From NCBI GenBank assembly GCA_030770545.1, contig CM061105.1, forward strand, positions 7,671,001 through 7,735,000: a DNA stretch of 64,000 nucleotides. The letters are read 5' to 3'. A model generated the notes under the pieces. The model was not told the DNA's origin and did no database searches. It saw only the letters and a program-made list of their open reading frames with translations. This document shows positions 45,190-60,100 of this stretch, one piece after another (the stretch's first letter is position 1; each line of letters begins with the position of its first letter). A program made the translations under genes and the position numbers. This DNA is from Macropodus opercularis. Its lineage: Eukaryota; Chordata; Actinopteri; Anabantiformes; Osphronemidae.

Positions 45190-48100
45190 TGTGTTTGTGT
45201 TCTTCTTCTTCTTCTTCTTCTTCTTCTTCTTCTTCTTCTTCTTCTTCTTCCAGCAACGGACGAGTGCGAGGACGGACAGTTTCAGTGCAACAACAAAAGG
45301 TGCATACCGACCATCTGGAGGTGCGACGACGACGACGACTGCTCAGACAACAGCGACGAGGAGAACTGTCGTAAGTGCTGAGGTCGGCGGAGGAGACGCG
45401 CGGCGACGAGCGTGTTATGCAAATGTCACAGTATGAACCGACGTGAATTATTTAGGGCCAAATCAATCCTGAGAATATTTGACGATTCAACAATAAAGTC
45501 TCCCATCATTGGCTATAGAACCAGTGTGAGGATCAGCATTACAACACACAGGTGTGTTGTTGTAACCTTTGACCGTCCAGGGCTATTTTTTACCATTAAA
45601 GTGTTCTGAAAGTTAAAAACCTAATTAGAGCCATATCATTAATCTCTTTGGAGATAATACCTGGATCCGCTCCCATCAGATGCCCATTAGACTTAATAGT
45701 GTGTACATGACTGGAATGTTTATTGAAGCTTCTCTATCTTAACGAGCAGCGTTTATCATGACATTAATAGTTACAGAGCAGAAAATGCATCCGTGTCTGT
45801 CTGCGGCGCTTTGCTGTCGGCCTTGTGCACATTCTTGTTTTTGTGCATGGTGCGTGACTGAGCCTGTTTCTCAAGAGCCAGAAAATCGTGGGGATTTTAC
45901 AACGAAGATACAAAGATACAAACAAAACCTTCAGAGTTTGGATTAGCAAGGTGTGTTTCATCTGTGTCTGTATATAGAAAAGCCACGAAGCATGTGTTCT
46001 TAAAGCGATGCCTGATTGGTTGGGAGATCATTCTCCGCTAGTCTTCAAATAAAAAAGCTGTCCAGCTGGGAGACAGATTGCGTGGTGAATTGGTCTGCTG
46101 CACAAAGCCCTGACAGGTATATCTTGTATGTGTTTCTCTCTGCAGAAATAATAGAATCCTGGCTTCCTTTCTGACAGCGAGCCAGTGGCCTATATTTTGG
46201 AAGAATGCTTGTGCTGAAAACCAGTGAAGTTGTGCCAAAGCTGTAGCCAAGCTGCGCATGTTTGCTGTGCAGCTATGCGCTTTTGTGTCTGGGTTAATTG
46301 TGGCTCTGGAGGAATTCCTGCATCTTCTCGCGCATGCACGCAACCTTTCTCTGTTTCTCCTCACACCTCTCACTGAGACCTGTTGTGTACAACCACCTCA
46401 TGGCTTCTGTGCGCGTCAGTCTGGAGGTGATGTCATTGTTGCTCGGATTCGGAGACCAGCAGGACGCGTCCTCGGGCAAGGCAGGGAATAAAAACCATGT
46501 CATTTGGAGCATCTTTGCTCCTAAAACATTGATGTGTCACTGCTGCGCACGCAAAGCTCAGAGGTTTGAGGCGGCTCATTATTTGTTTCAGTTTTATTTC
46601 CTCTGCATTTATTTTTGTGAATGAAATTTCTATCCTTCTGTGTTTTTCATCAGACACAGCTTCTGACACATTTAGGTTCTGAGTGGAAACACTCCTCCTG
46701 AAAGCTTTTTAAGCCGAGACTACTGTCAAACCCACTACTTGGTGATTATGACCATCCGGCATTACTTGCCATTATGTTAGAGTGGCCTTCACTCTGTGCC
46801 TGTTTCCTGCCGCGTGGGCTGCTGGATGTGCGTGGGCAGGCAGATGAGGCTGATTTGTCTCTGCGCCGGCATCCGTGTAGTGTTTGGATCAGCAGAAGAC
46901 GTTAGCTGTTGAACTTCTACTCCTGTTTGATTTGGAGACGAGGTTTAAATGACGCAGCTCACGTTAAGTCATTTAAGTTGATTACTGTTAAAGTCGGTGT
47001 CAGGGGTCACGTCTGTTTGTACACCCAAGACTGTGGGACAGTAGGTGAAGTGGTGGACTGTAAACTGGTGCAACACACTTCACACACATAAATTGAGTTT
47101 CTGAGTGGTTGAACGCATGGTCTCACTTTTTTATTCTTCTTGTATGTATTATTTGACAACACAATGCCAGGCGTGTGTGCAACAGAATGAAATACTCTGG
47201 GAGCGAGACGCCTTCACTGTGGCTTCTTATTCGTCACCCTGTGTCACCTGATTCCCAGCGGACTCTCACGGGACTGTTTTGAAGACGGTCGTTGCACATA
47301 GTGTAATCATAGCCTCTACAGCGCACCATGATCCTCTTCCATCTTCCACCCTGTTTCCGTCAGCACCCTCCCCCACCTCCCAGACTCCAATCCTGTCTAT
47401 CCATCCCCCACCACCCAAATTCTATCCCCCACTGACCACTGCCACTCGCTGCACCGTAAATTCATACATGCATAATTTCACTCATAAGTATGCATGGACA
47501 CGAGTGTGGACCAGTTACCTTGAGTGCGTACGTACAGAATATAAACACACCTGGATGCATAGCGGTGAACCCTGCTTTCCTTCTCACATAAGACACAACA
47601 ATAATATTTTGTTTACCGGTTGCATAAAGTTTCTGCTGTGGATGAGGTGCAGAGCTGCTGTGGATCCGCCTTCGCCTGGCTTCAGACAGAGGAAGTGAGA
47701 TTTGTGCCAAGTCTGACATGGAGCTGTCGTTTAGACCTCATCCTGATTATAGCAGCGTATCATACAGTCTTTATCTCTCCGCGTTGTCTTCAAAGTCCAG
47801 TACGCCCGCTTGACTTTGTTCTCATCCTTTGGGGTGATAACGACTCGACTCATCTGTTCATGAATTTAACATCTCTACCTGCGGGGAGGCATCTCACACT
47901 GCCACGTACAGCTCAAAGACCTCTTTTATTTCCTTCTGTTATGCACAGTCAGCAACAAACTCTATAGGCTCCGTCCCTTTGTGTTCTTTTAACTAATAAA
48001 TCCTCAGAGGCAAGCCCACGTTTGATACAACTGGTGCTTCTTCAGCATCTCCTGAAGTCGGTCTATTTCTTGGTTTTAGAGCTTTTCAGTGGATGTTCTT

Positions 48101-51100
48101 CTCTCTGCTGTAGTGGTGCGTCCGACTTTGCTTTTTAGAGTTGTGAAAAGTATTTTATACTTATTTAAGGCTTTATTCAGGAGGGTATAAACCTGCACGG
48201 AGTCTGGCACTTGTGTCTTTAATTTGTGATGTTATCTCACGATGTTATCTATTATATCGATATAATCTACGTTGTTGTTGGAAAATAAAAGGCGTCTTTG
48301 AACGTCTGACAAAAAGAAATAATTGCTCACAGCAACTTTGACTTGGTGCCAGATTAGCCTTTAGATGCGTCCAGGTACTTTGGATACAATGACAGAAAAG
48401 AGAAGGAACATGTCATTAAATAGTAAGAGAAAGCAACAGGGCTTCGTATTATAGTGTTTGTGTTGCTTATCTGCTTATTACATCGCGTGTTTTTCATTAT
48501 TCACCAATCTCCTCCAGGCCTTCAATGCTCACTTATAGTCTCGTCTTGTGTGACCTGAATTTAGAGCCAGTTTAACTGTTATCACTGTTCATATATTGTA
48601 GATACGAGCTCTGTTTTAGGTCTCGTCTCCTAGTTTTCTTTTTTTTTCTTGGCACTTGTTCCAACGAAAGTCCATAGCGAAGCCTGAAGCAGCTTTTTGA
48701 CTCGGTTTGTGTTTACACTGATGGGTGATGGGAGCACAAACACTTCCAGTCAGCTCAACGTTTACTGGTGCAGTTCTTTTCATTGCTCTGCCCAAAGTGT
48801 TTATTTCCTGCAGAAGTCAGTCAGGCTATTTCACAAAACGCAAGGTGCAGATCTCTGATACTCACTGACTTATTTCGTGGGCAGTCTTTGTATCTATTTG
48901 TTTATGTTGTGCATAATGATCTGAAACAACAGAGTGAAGTTCAAGTGATGGAAAGTGGGGAAAGGAATCATTTTGACCTGCAGGGTGAGCGGAGGAGGTT
49001 GTTTGTCTCCATAATCTGTACGCAGCGAGGAAGGGATTATGCCTTTATCGCTCCAACACAATGAGGCATGTTTTCCAGTAGCTCAGTGGTCAGTTCGTGC
49101 TGGTAGCACACTCACGTATGGTGTTAAATTCTAGTTTTAGTCAATGAAAATTTTAAAAATGCTGAGCCAGATTTTTTTGTCAACAAGTCCCCTTTTACTT
49201 AAAGGGTTTGAGTTCCCCTAAACCTAACCCAAAGCAAGAGCTCACCTTCGACTTCAGTGAAAAAAGAATTATGCATTATTTTCATAGACATCTTAATGTG
49301 GAGAGAAGCTGGTAGAGGCCTGTGTGACCCAGGTAAATGAAGTGCACAGGTTGTTGTCTGAAAGTTCTTGAAAGCAGGCTCACCCTTCAAACCTCACCTC
49401 ATTGCCCTGGACTGTAGCGTTGCTGTATATTTCAGCTTCATTAGCGTAACGGCCTCCCTGACGGGCTGGGTCGGGTGAGGCAGCGAGAGGCAGGGCCGCA
49501 CGGAGCAGAGTGGATTAACTGGAGTTAGCTCCATGGCTAAACCCTGCACACGGTAGCTTCAATCAGCTGATTATTCATTAAGGAAAACTAGATATGACCA
49601 AGATCTAAGAAGTCAGCTGAACAATAAGCAGGGTGTGTGTGTGTGTGTGGACAGGGGTGACTGTGTTTGTGTTGGTGTGCGTGGTCACTGGCCCACTGCC
49701 CTCGTCTGTGCGCCACAAAGGCAGCTTGCCCAAAGTGATCATTAAGAAGTCTGCGGCTCCAATTGAGCTATTATCTGAGATTAGTGAGTGTTGCTACACA
49801 GAGATGCTGAGAGGGCGAGCGAGGGGAAGAGAACGAGGGAGGGGTGGTGGGGGATTACTGTCGGGTATAAAACATCAGTCAGTCTCAACCTTTTGGCCTC
49901 ATCTACTATTCAGTTATTCCACATCCACTTAACTTTTTTTTTCCCCAGAAAAGAAAGCATCTGTTAGCGTAATTTTAAACATCGCACCTCCCAGAAACGT
50001 CTCTTCATTTCAAAGGATGGAAATCAGGTATTTCTCTGGGGGCATCCTTTGCTGTGGAAAATGCTGCTGCAGTTCAGTTGAATTGGTGAAATGCTGCGTT
50101 TGTAATGAAACAACAGCTTAAACTGGTCTCATTCAACAGAAGCCTTTTGTCTGGTTGATTGTTTTTTTTTTACTTCTGTCAAGACTTTGATGCTGACCTT
50201 CATGTTCGAATCGAAGGTCGTTTTGATTTCGCAAAGTCTGTGTTTTAGCTTTTCTGCATCTGTGGAAGATAAAACAAAGTGATGTTGCTGCGCGTGTCTG
50301 TAGTTTTAAGACCAGTGATGCAGCAGTAGCAGTGCGCTGAACCCAGGTTAGCCTGAAAATCAATAAGACTCACGCTGGATGCTGGAGAGAGGCTGTCTGC
50401 TCTGTGAGCCCAGGGTTCGGGGCCACGGGCATCCAGGCCGACAGCGCCTTTCATGTAGAATCACTGTCCAGACCCATGAGGTAGGATGTTGCCAAACACT
50501 GCAGGAACCGTGGCCCTTCGCAACTTGTGACTCATTTCTGTGAAAAATGCCAGTTCATGTAACTCAACAGGCTTGTGAATCTTCACTGACGGCTCGGGGC
50601 TTGTTGGAATTGGCTGAGTGTAGCTGTGAGTCTCACTGCATTTTGATTTATGTACGCGCGCCCATCAGCGGCCTACGGAGGATATTATGCCGTCCTGAAG
50701 TCGGGCCCGGGTAAACGAGAGCGTGCGTGGTAGTGAATTGGAATGATGAGAAAATGGCTGTGACACAGCAGCCGGAGCCCTCAGTCGCTTTCTTTTTATT
50801 GATGATTCAGTGTAGCTGAATGAATAGTACGTGTCGCCTCCACTCACACAAGCAACAGCGCTCGCCTCCTCCAGCCCAGCTACGCGGTGAGTCATTACAT
50901 CGCCACCATCGCAACTCGAAAGCTTTGCGTGCAGGCCGTCACCGCCTTGACATCACTCCACCTGCCCACACGTCCCCTCCATCAGCACGCCCAACAAACC
51001 CAGCGGGCCTGGCCACAAATGAGCATTTCTGGTCTCGAAGGAGCGCGGAGCTGTAACAACACAGAGGCTCAACAACAGTTCAATAAATCTACATCAGCAT

Positions 51101-54100
51101 TTATTCCACTTTCCTTCTACACTCACTGTTTCTATTGTCAGCTAATTAGCTCATTATTTTCTTCAGGAGTGAAGTAATTATTTACTGCGCCTGAAATTAG
51201 TCAACCGAAAACGTAAATAAACGTGATTTCATCCACTCTTGCATTGCAGCTTCCTAACTGCATCGCACGGATCTGCTGCTGCCGTTTTTTAGTGATGGAC
51301 ATTCAAGAAGCACGGCGTTAATTTGAACATTAAGTTATCTATGAGTTCTTAGCAACGGACTCACCCGCCTCGTCTTCGTGTGACACACCAGCTCTTTGTT
51401 TGCCCTGACCTCTGTGTGGAATCATGGAAGCCCCGGTTACGCCACATCTCCATGACGACGCGTTTGGACTCTGAGCGCCCATCGGTCTGTTGGAGCAGTT
51501 GTTCATTTTTGTTGTTGTAGGACACTTCTTACTGTGAATGGTTTATCATTAATTATCAGAGCAAATGTAGAACCTTAACTCAACACCAGTTAAATAGTGT
51601 CAGATACCGCATTAGCTGAGCGATGATAGCAAATAAGACTCACATGAGCCTCATTTACTCAACTAGAGTTTTCAGTTAGATCCAGACGGGGATGATCAAA
51701 TTATGTCTCAGCAAAACCAGCCTTCCAATTAGTGGAAGATGGATTTGACAGGGGCAATAAAGTACTTTCGACTAAAGAGATTAAAGACGCTTCAAATTGT
51801 ACAAAGAAAAATATGACACTGTTTTGATGTTGGGAATATAATATCACAGACAGTTTTATGGCAACGCATCCTTGCTGGTCCAAAATGTGGCAGCAGCACC
51901 AGGCAGCCTTTCAATTGTTGGTTTTCTGTGAAGTGCCCATTACAGATGAAAATATTTCTAGCAGTTACAAACACAACCAGCGTCGTCAGGATGTAGATCT
52001 AAATATCAACTAGAAGCTAAGAACATCTTTTCATCTTGTATGAAGCTTAAAATGTGTTTCTTCACCGACACAAGAGTCGCCTGGATCCTGTGAGTTACAC
52101 CAAACATGCATTTTATTATTTTAGGAGCAGTTTTAGGTAAAATGTTGCCAGGAAGCAGAATATTGGAATATGTGTTTCCCTGAGTTGTGCATGACCTCGT
52201 GCTTTTCTGAAACATATTTTGATCCGATTTAAATTCAGAACCACAGGCTACGCGTTTGTACGTTATAGACATTTGTACTGAAGACGGGCACAGAAACATA
52301 TGCAACAGTGTGTGGGCTGTTATTGGTTAGTACCTGTTGTGCACTGAAACTGATGTAATCTCTAATGACGTGGGCCACCAGAGAGACGAGGAAGATAAGT
52401 GGAGGAAAAACAGTGGAGAGAGGAAAAGGAGGTGCATAGAGGCGTGTGAGGAGCAGGCTGGGTGGGAGTAGGCGTCAAGCCTGGTGCAGTGTCATTGATT
52501 TTAGTGGTGGGCGTGCAGCGCTGCTGTGGTGCAGATGTAACGGATGATAAAGACGACTCGTTAAAAACTCGAGGTTGAGAGTTTTTACATGTGATGTAAT
52601 CGTTAAACTGGACGAAAGCATCCGGAGCAGCGAGAGCACAACATAAACAAGACAGCAACACACAACACCTGTGTGGTTGGAGCATCCAGCCCCGCTCGGT
52701 GCAGAACATCTGCTCGTCCTACCAGACAGCCAGACAGCTGGGAACACCTGGCATCGGTGCCGCTTGGTCTACTTACAGAGACGCGAAGTACATTTAACTC
52801 AAACGCTGGCAAAGCCGCTTTTTTGCGGCCATTTACAGAAACATTGTTCGCGTATTTGAAAGCAAAGCAATAGCTGGATAAGTCTTGTAGGGGAGCAGTA
52901 CCAGAACCTGGTACAGTGTTGTCCTATTAATAAATAATAATCATAATTTTTAAGTTGCACAGAAGCAGGGTTATTGCTCTGGGCTGTTCCAGGCAGGTGC
53001 AGTGGAAGCGCCAGGTTTGCTAACCTTGACTTGAGGGAAACTAAGATTATCTGCTACTGTGCAAACGAACTCTGTGGACCTGACCTGCTCGCTGGCTCTG
53101 CTAAGCCTGAAGGAGCTCACTGACACAGCCTTTCATTTCCTCACTGCATATCAAAGCACATATTGGACTGCGTTAATCTGAAGGGTTTTGTGAAGGGAGA
53201 GGAATCTCAGAACTCTGGTTGGATATTAGACACCGTATATTCTTATATAAATTCTTATATAAATAAAATTAATAATAATAATAATAATAATAATAATTAC
53301 ATTTCTCATGTTGTCATTGCCTGCACTGAATGAATATTCCTACAATGTGTTCCAAATGATGTGTCTTTAACAGTGGAAGAACAAACACACGTACATTGTC
53401 TCAGGTAATATTTCTGTCTTTGCTGGATTGTATCAGAACCTTTGCTCTTTATTTACCCGTTACCATGGTGAAGTGTAGTGTCAGGGTCTCCTTTGTTCTG
53501 CTTTCATCTCATCTCAGTCACACAACTCAGGCTCAACTCAGAGAGTTTGTCCTGCAGTGTTATTCTGTCATAAATGGTGAAGGTGCTGTAGGATGTGTTA
53601 CCGCTTTGTGTGCAGCCGTTCGGTTCACTACTGCCCACCGTACAGTAGCACAGCCCACTTTAAATATCGACACCGCATCTATTATTACGCAGACGGAAAA
53701 TGGCCCAGAAACGTCGCTGCTGAATTGCCTGATGCAAAGAGAAGCTGCAATTGCGTCTGTAAGCTGTAACATATTACACGTCGTGCACAGTAGAAGAATC
53801 TTGATACCCATGTGAAACCTTCGACTTAAGCCACAGGCCTGTATCGGCCTGATAAATGCAGAAATACAGTAAGAAATGTGCCTTGAAACTCAAATCTTGT
53901 ACAATACGCTTTTAATAGAAGCTCCACAGTCAGGACCGCTGCCAGTGTTATGCTGCCAAGGCCTCCTCACGTTCCTATAACTTTTGCAATGAGTTTTGCT
54001 CGATCAGCACTTCATTAAATTGGATTTGTGTCGCGATATCATGATCCTCGGGAGCGTAGACGAATGCTGCCGCAGTATAGGCCCATTAAGGCTTAAGTAA

Positions 54101-57100
54101 GACTTTATGAAAACAGCTAATGGATCACTTCACTCCTCTCCTATTAGTTTAAGTGAGGCCAGACCAAATGCTACACATGCGATATGCAGTAACAGGGAAC
54201 CGCGCTGGTTGGTTACACACGGACCCGACCTGCCCGTGTTCATCGTGTATTCAGTTCACTCGCCTGTAGCACAGCATGGCGCACGTTTTATCTGTGGCCC
54301 CTCCACGTACAGGAACCGCGTCTGTGCCAACTTCATCATACTCGGCGGCTCTGGTGCGGCAAAGCAAGCCTTTAGTCACAGCTTATCTGTTTCAGTACTG
54401 GGTGGCTGCTGGACTCCTTGATTGTTTAATTTAACATCAACAGCTTGGTGGGTCCACACTAGGGGATAATTGGCGTCGCAGACTCCATCGGTAGCTGTGA
54501 AAACCGTGAAACACTGACAAATGGAATGAGGAGTTGCACATGTGCAGAACGTGCCGTGTTTGCACGTTCTCTAACTGTCGGGTGATGCTAAAAAGCAACC
54601 GGCAGCTGGGGCTTAATTCTAAGAGTGTCTTAATTACGCTGTGTTGTTGCTAGGGGCAGATTTTCCAGAAGACCAAATCTGACCTCCGGCAGTATTACAG
54701 TCATGCTAATTTCAGTCTGCAGTGGGAAATGTAAAATCCAACGCTCCGTGCCTTGTCACAGCAATTTGAACGTCTTAGTCTTCGGGCCAGTAAGGGCACT
54801 TCTGAAAATATGGCCTATAGCTACAGGAACATTGTGTTTGGTGTTACTGGAGACAGGTTTTAGGAAAAAAGAAGAGATGGAGGGCACAGAGAGAGTGGTG
54901 GCTCATCTTCTTTGTAGGGTAAAAGGCTAATCCTCCAATTCCCATTACAGTCTCTCAGTTAGTAGACACACTCTATAATCTAGAGTGGCACAGTTGCATG
55001 TACAGCGGCGACTGTGTTCTCTGCTAATGCTTTTAGCTTGTGTGACTTAGAGCGGCAGTGAAATTCTGACTCCTACATCCAGACCTATTGGGATCTCGAG
55101 ATGCATAATGGAAGCCACTTGAATAAGAATGAGACTAGACATGAATCTTTCGCGAGGCTTTTAACGTAACTAGTTTGTGTTGGGGAACAGGAATATAATG
55201 ACATACTTAGTCAGAACTTGAATGCATTCAGTGATATGGTTTTAAAGGCAGCGGTGTGGTTGCAGACAGATAACGGGCCCATGTGGAAATGATCCCATTT
55301 ACACTTTGCGTTTGACATTTGCACTGAACATAACCTGAGCGTAACCCAGCTACTGACCCTAAGCAGATGCGCATCAGTGTTGACCGTACTCTAGTTCAGA
55401 GCAGGGAGGTAATGCAGCCGAAGGCTTGGTGATGCACAAAAATCACGTCTGACCAGTTTAGCTGTTCTCTTTAAACCATACAGTTGTTCTTTGTGGGCCC
55501 TCGCCTACAGTAAGCCAGCGCCTCATTCATGCAGATTAGTCAACAGCCGCATTGATCACGAGCCGATAAACGCCACAATATGCTGCAACTTAACTATAAT
55601 TGTTTACTGGATTTCATGCAGTGACAAAAAACGGTGTCGATTCACAACATGGAAGGATAAGACGGAATAAACTGCTTTTGTCTGCAGCTGCTGTAAAGTT
55701 TTTATTTATAACCACAAATGTTTTTAGCTTTGAGTGATAAAAAATATGATAGTCTGGTAGAAGAGCGACTGAAACGATCCGCCCTACAAAACATATTTAC
55801 ATTATGTGATCATGTAAAAATAGCTGCATAGGTCAAAATGTCATACATGCACAAGTTTAAGCAATAAAATGTATCTTATGTGAAGATGCTAATGTGTTCA
55901 TCATTCATTGTCAAAGTTTTAGCTTGTTCTCCTTAAACCACACTCAGGCTTTGATTTAGGCTAATTCTCAGATCAGCAGCTTGGATAAGAAGGATGCGCA
56001 ACAAGAAGTCTGCGCCAAGATCCACATGATCAAGGTCCGTACGACCTGCTGCGCTAACGGAGCCACCTGGTCACAGTAGAAGTAAAAGTCTGGGTGAACA
56101 GCTCCAGGTGTAGGTTGATGTGAAAGATTACGTGTCAAACGTCTCTGAATCATTAAAGGTTAGGAGCAGGGAGTCTAACCGATCGATCTCCACCCAGAGA
56201 AGGTCTGGGTACACAACACAAAGCAGAGCTGAGCACAGTCTGCAGATGTAAGTCACATTCACCGTGATCTTGGTCTGAGCTGCAGACTGTGGCGCTCCAG
56301 CCCAGGAGGAATGAGCATCTGGCTGCCGTGCCGATTTGGAGTCGTTTCCAGCGAAGCGTGTTGGAGAGGCTCTGGAGGGAAGCGCAGCGGTGACGGTGTC
56401 AGCTGTTCGACAGAGGGGCCCATCCTCAAACTGTGGCTCTGCGTGTTTTCCAAACCGAGGAGACTCTATTACCAGAAGCTGTGGGGCAGGTGACAGACTG
56501 CGCCAACCAGCTTGCCTCTGTTCATCCTGGTCGGCTCCTCAGTTGGACGCTTTCCAGCCACTCGTTTAATTACTGTACATTCATTTGACAAAGTTTGCTT
56601 CAGTGAGGATTTGAATAGTTTTTGCAAAGGACCTGTGACTGTGTGTGTGGGTCCTTCATAAAAACGAGCTTTCAACATAATGCGCTACCATACGAGGCCC
56701 GTCCATCTGTCAAGGTGCGTCAGTTCCTTTGTGGGAGCATACAGTGACTCCAGCTGTGGAAAAGATGCTTGTTGTGTGACCCTTGTCCAGGACTTTGCAA
56801 CAGCATTAGGGGCTCGTTCCTGCGACCACCTGCTCTTGAGACCTTTTCTTTTTCCGCTGCTCTGAGCCATAATTAAATTCCTTTGTCAACATTCTGTTTT
56901 TTTTTTTCACTCCCAGCTCAAGTTTCCCCCTGAAATTTTCAGTAATTGCTTGGCTGTACATCAATTGTTCCCACAAAGCATCGGTTGTTGTGACATCAGC
57001 TACACAAATCACTTTGAACACATGAATCAAGGCAGCTCTTGTCCTCCGTCCCTGCCGCCGGTACCTGCCGTTTGCTCCCTCCGCCGCTGCACCTTGCTCA

Positions 57101-60100
57101 CGCGGCGCCGGCTTCTGGAGGCGTTTCTCTTGAAGCTTCCGCATCTTAGTGATGCGTGTCTGCTGGGCTCTGTTCTGACTCCCGTGGGGCTCGAACGTGC
57201 TCCTCGCTGAATCGTTAGCGAGCTGCTGGTATTCATACAGCGAACACCCAAGAGAGCAGAACCTGTGCCTCCAAATAGAACTGCATAACCACTTGAGCAG
57301 CAGCGGTTTAACTCCGTAATGAGACGTACAATGGGCCCTGGCTGAATCTAGGTTAGATAGTGATTACAGGGCGTTGGGTGACATTACAGCTCATGGTGCT
57401 TTAGACAAGCAACGTGAAGCTGTATGTGCCACGAATGAAGTTTCTCTCTGGCTACTTTGTTATATGGGAGGTGCACCTGTATTTAATTCAAGGCTCCTGC
57501 TGCCTGTGCTGTAGGAAAGCACCTTCTCACATTGCTGCCATTTTGTGTTTATGCTGAGCTTTTTGTAGTTAAAGTCTCTCTCCCCCTTTGCACACGTGCC
57601 TGAACTTCATTTCGACATTGTACGCGTGGCGGCTCTTGTAATTTTTTCCTGGCCGTCGTTAAACAGTACAGTGTGTTCCAAAGACGATGCAGCCTGTTGG
57701 TTTATAGTATTGACATATGGCTGTACAGTATATGAACCATATTTTCTCCTCTGAATCAGCAAACGCAGGAAGAAGGGTGGCGTGGCATAAGGTCAGACAC
57801 ATGGAGGAGGCGTCAAGCAGTGACAGGACGAATGCCGGAGTGTGTGTGTTTAGGTTCAGAGCACTGGGGAGCCTTTCTTGTAAATAGCAACGTCTGTGTT
57901 ATCTCAGCACTATTTGTGAGTTCGATTTCACTGCTCAGCGGTATGTGCTTCTTTTGTGTGTTTGTCTCCACCCCATGCATGCCTCCATATGATCACGCAG
58001 AGGAAAGAAGTGGAACGTCACACGAAGCGTGAATAAAAACGCCGCAGCCGAGCCTGAAAGCAGCTTGATAAAGCGAGGCTGTTGTGAATGCCGATGAGGC
58101 TCAGTGGCTCCCTGTTCCCTTCCCGTGTACTACCTGCTGTACTGTACCTCTGTCTGATTTTGCTCTTTCATACTTCAAGCATCAAGGTGCATCTCTGGGG
58201 GTTTAGCCAAGCTTAGCCAAACCGTCTTCAGTATAAATCACTCCCAGGCAGCCTCAGAGGGACCAAGGAGCCCAGCAAGCCGAGGCCGCTCTGCCTCCTC
58301 CTCGGTCAAAAGGTTCCAATGTGACCTGACAGGGAGAGAGCAAACATGTCTTTAAGCAGGCTGAGGGCTATAATTAGCCCAGCGTGCGTCTTTGATCAGT
58401 GCACAAGGTCAGAGGAAAAGTTGTGCCGTGAAGTCTCACCGCTGGCTTCTTGAAGGTATTTTGATGCAGACTCTGGTCATCTGCTGTAAGCATCAGTGGT
58501 TTGACTGCATTTCCTTCAAAATGCCTATTTTCTCTCTCGGGCCAACTCCAGGCAAGTGCATTCACCAACATGAACTCATTTACATCAATATCATAGTTTA
58601 AAGTGTCTGTGTCTTAAAGGCACTGATGGTAACGACTGTGTCACGTCCCAGCAACAGGAAACTGGATCAAACACGTGTCTGCTTCACATACACTTACAAA
58701 AAATGTCTGCTCTCTATATTTTGTCAGTAATTGTTTGCTGTCTTTGTAAGAAAGTTCTTGATGTTAGTCAGTGTAATAAGCCAACAACTGGGACATGTTT
58801 CCTATAGCAGCCGATACTAAAGAAAGCCCTGCGTCGTCTCTGTGCAGTTCTCCTCATTATACATTGTTCAGCTTCTCTTCTGTCAAAATCCTCAACTCTC
58901 CCTTTTCTACCTTGATCACTTGTTCTCAGCTCATTAAGTGTAATTTAAAGTCGTTTTTGGGCTTTGATGCTACTACAGTTTATCAGGACAAACTGGGCTC
59001 AGCGTGGGAGTGTCAGCAACCTCATGTCATAGCTTTTTCCGTCCTGGATCAGTGGTCTACCAACCAGCACTGAGTCAGAGACCAGCCCCACACGTGTGTG
59101 TGTCCCTGTTGGTCCTGTTGGTCCAGGGGGTCATTGCTCTCCGCACAGGTCTGCCTGACGCACAGTGCCTTCCTCTATGGATAAAGGAATCAAGAGCACG
59201 TGTCTTTTAAATTCAGCTACATCAAGCTCCTACAGTAGATACAGTCTGTAAACACTGTAATCACATAGTCACATTCTAAATATAAATAATTTCGTGCGTC
59301 TGGTATTTCCAGCGAACCCCGCGCTCTGATTAGCCCATTTCAATTCTATAACGCAAAAGCAATTTCAGGAAGCACTTGTGTCAAGCCGTGCTGATGCCAT
59401 GTTTTATTTTGAATGCTATCATGATATCCCATTAATTTTAAAAGCTTTAGTCATTTGTATGCTGGCTTAAGGCAACAGGATACGTTGCTTTTAACAATCT
59501 CCTGCTTCACTCTAATCTAACGAGGCCATTTGTCTTCTGATGCCCAAGTGGACGTGCTCATCGCTGCGTTACCTTGTCAGCTTCTCCTGGCCTCCAAACT
59601 GAAAGAGCTGCCGTTAATATCCTTCGCTGCGAAACCCAGCCAGGATGTGTGTGTAAACATCAGATGACTGAAGGCTGTCTGCTGCTCTGCTCGTAGACAT
59701 CACTGAGTGATGGAGGGAGTTCGCTTCTTGACAGGCTGTATTAAGATGTACGTCAAGTCGCTCCACACTCACACATATATATTTATGCTCGTGTGTGTGT
59801 ATGAAGCTACCTGGCGTTTTTTTACGTATGACTAAAAACATGTTTTTTTAATCAATATTTCGTAGAAGTGTATTTGTGTCCTGTTAATTTAGATGATCAA
59901 TAACTGCTGATATAAAAAAGACTTACAAAGTAAAATCTTAGCATGTCAGCGTCCCCATAGGCAACGCTATGAATCACAGCTGGAGAATAAATACTGTTAA
60001 TACGGCTTGTTTTGAAACTGGCTGCCCCTTCCTGTAGTACTGTATTTGCAACCAGACGGTAAAATCCATCCAGCTACAGTAGTGATGAGGAAACGTCTCC

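Larger units (their letters stand above)
44591..45253 (+). other. lrp8 intron 1
   Basis: A 663-base intron with a (TG)n run (44682-44704) near its start, a CpG-rich middle (44860-45020), and a compound (TG)n/(TTC)n tract at its end. Confidence 0.8.

Noticed and set aside
45157..45436. Poly-Phe, poly-Ser or poly-Leu frames before lrp8 exon 2
   Set aside because: Translation of the TG/TTC repeats; only the in-phase exon starting at 45254 is real coding sequence.
53396..53815. 139-codon frame in lrp8 intron 2
   Set aside because: No recognised domain, no transposon signature; consistent with a chance open frame.
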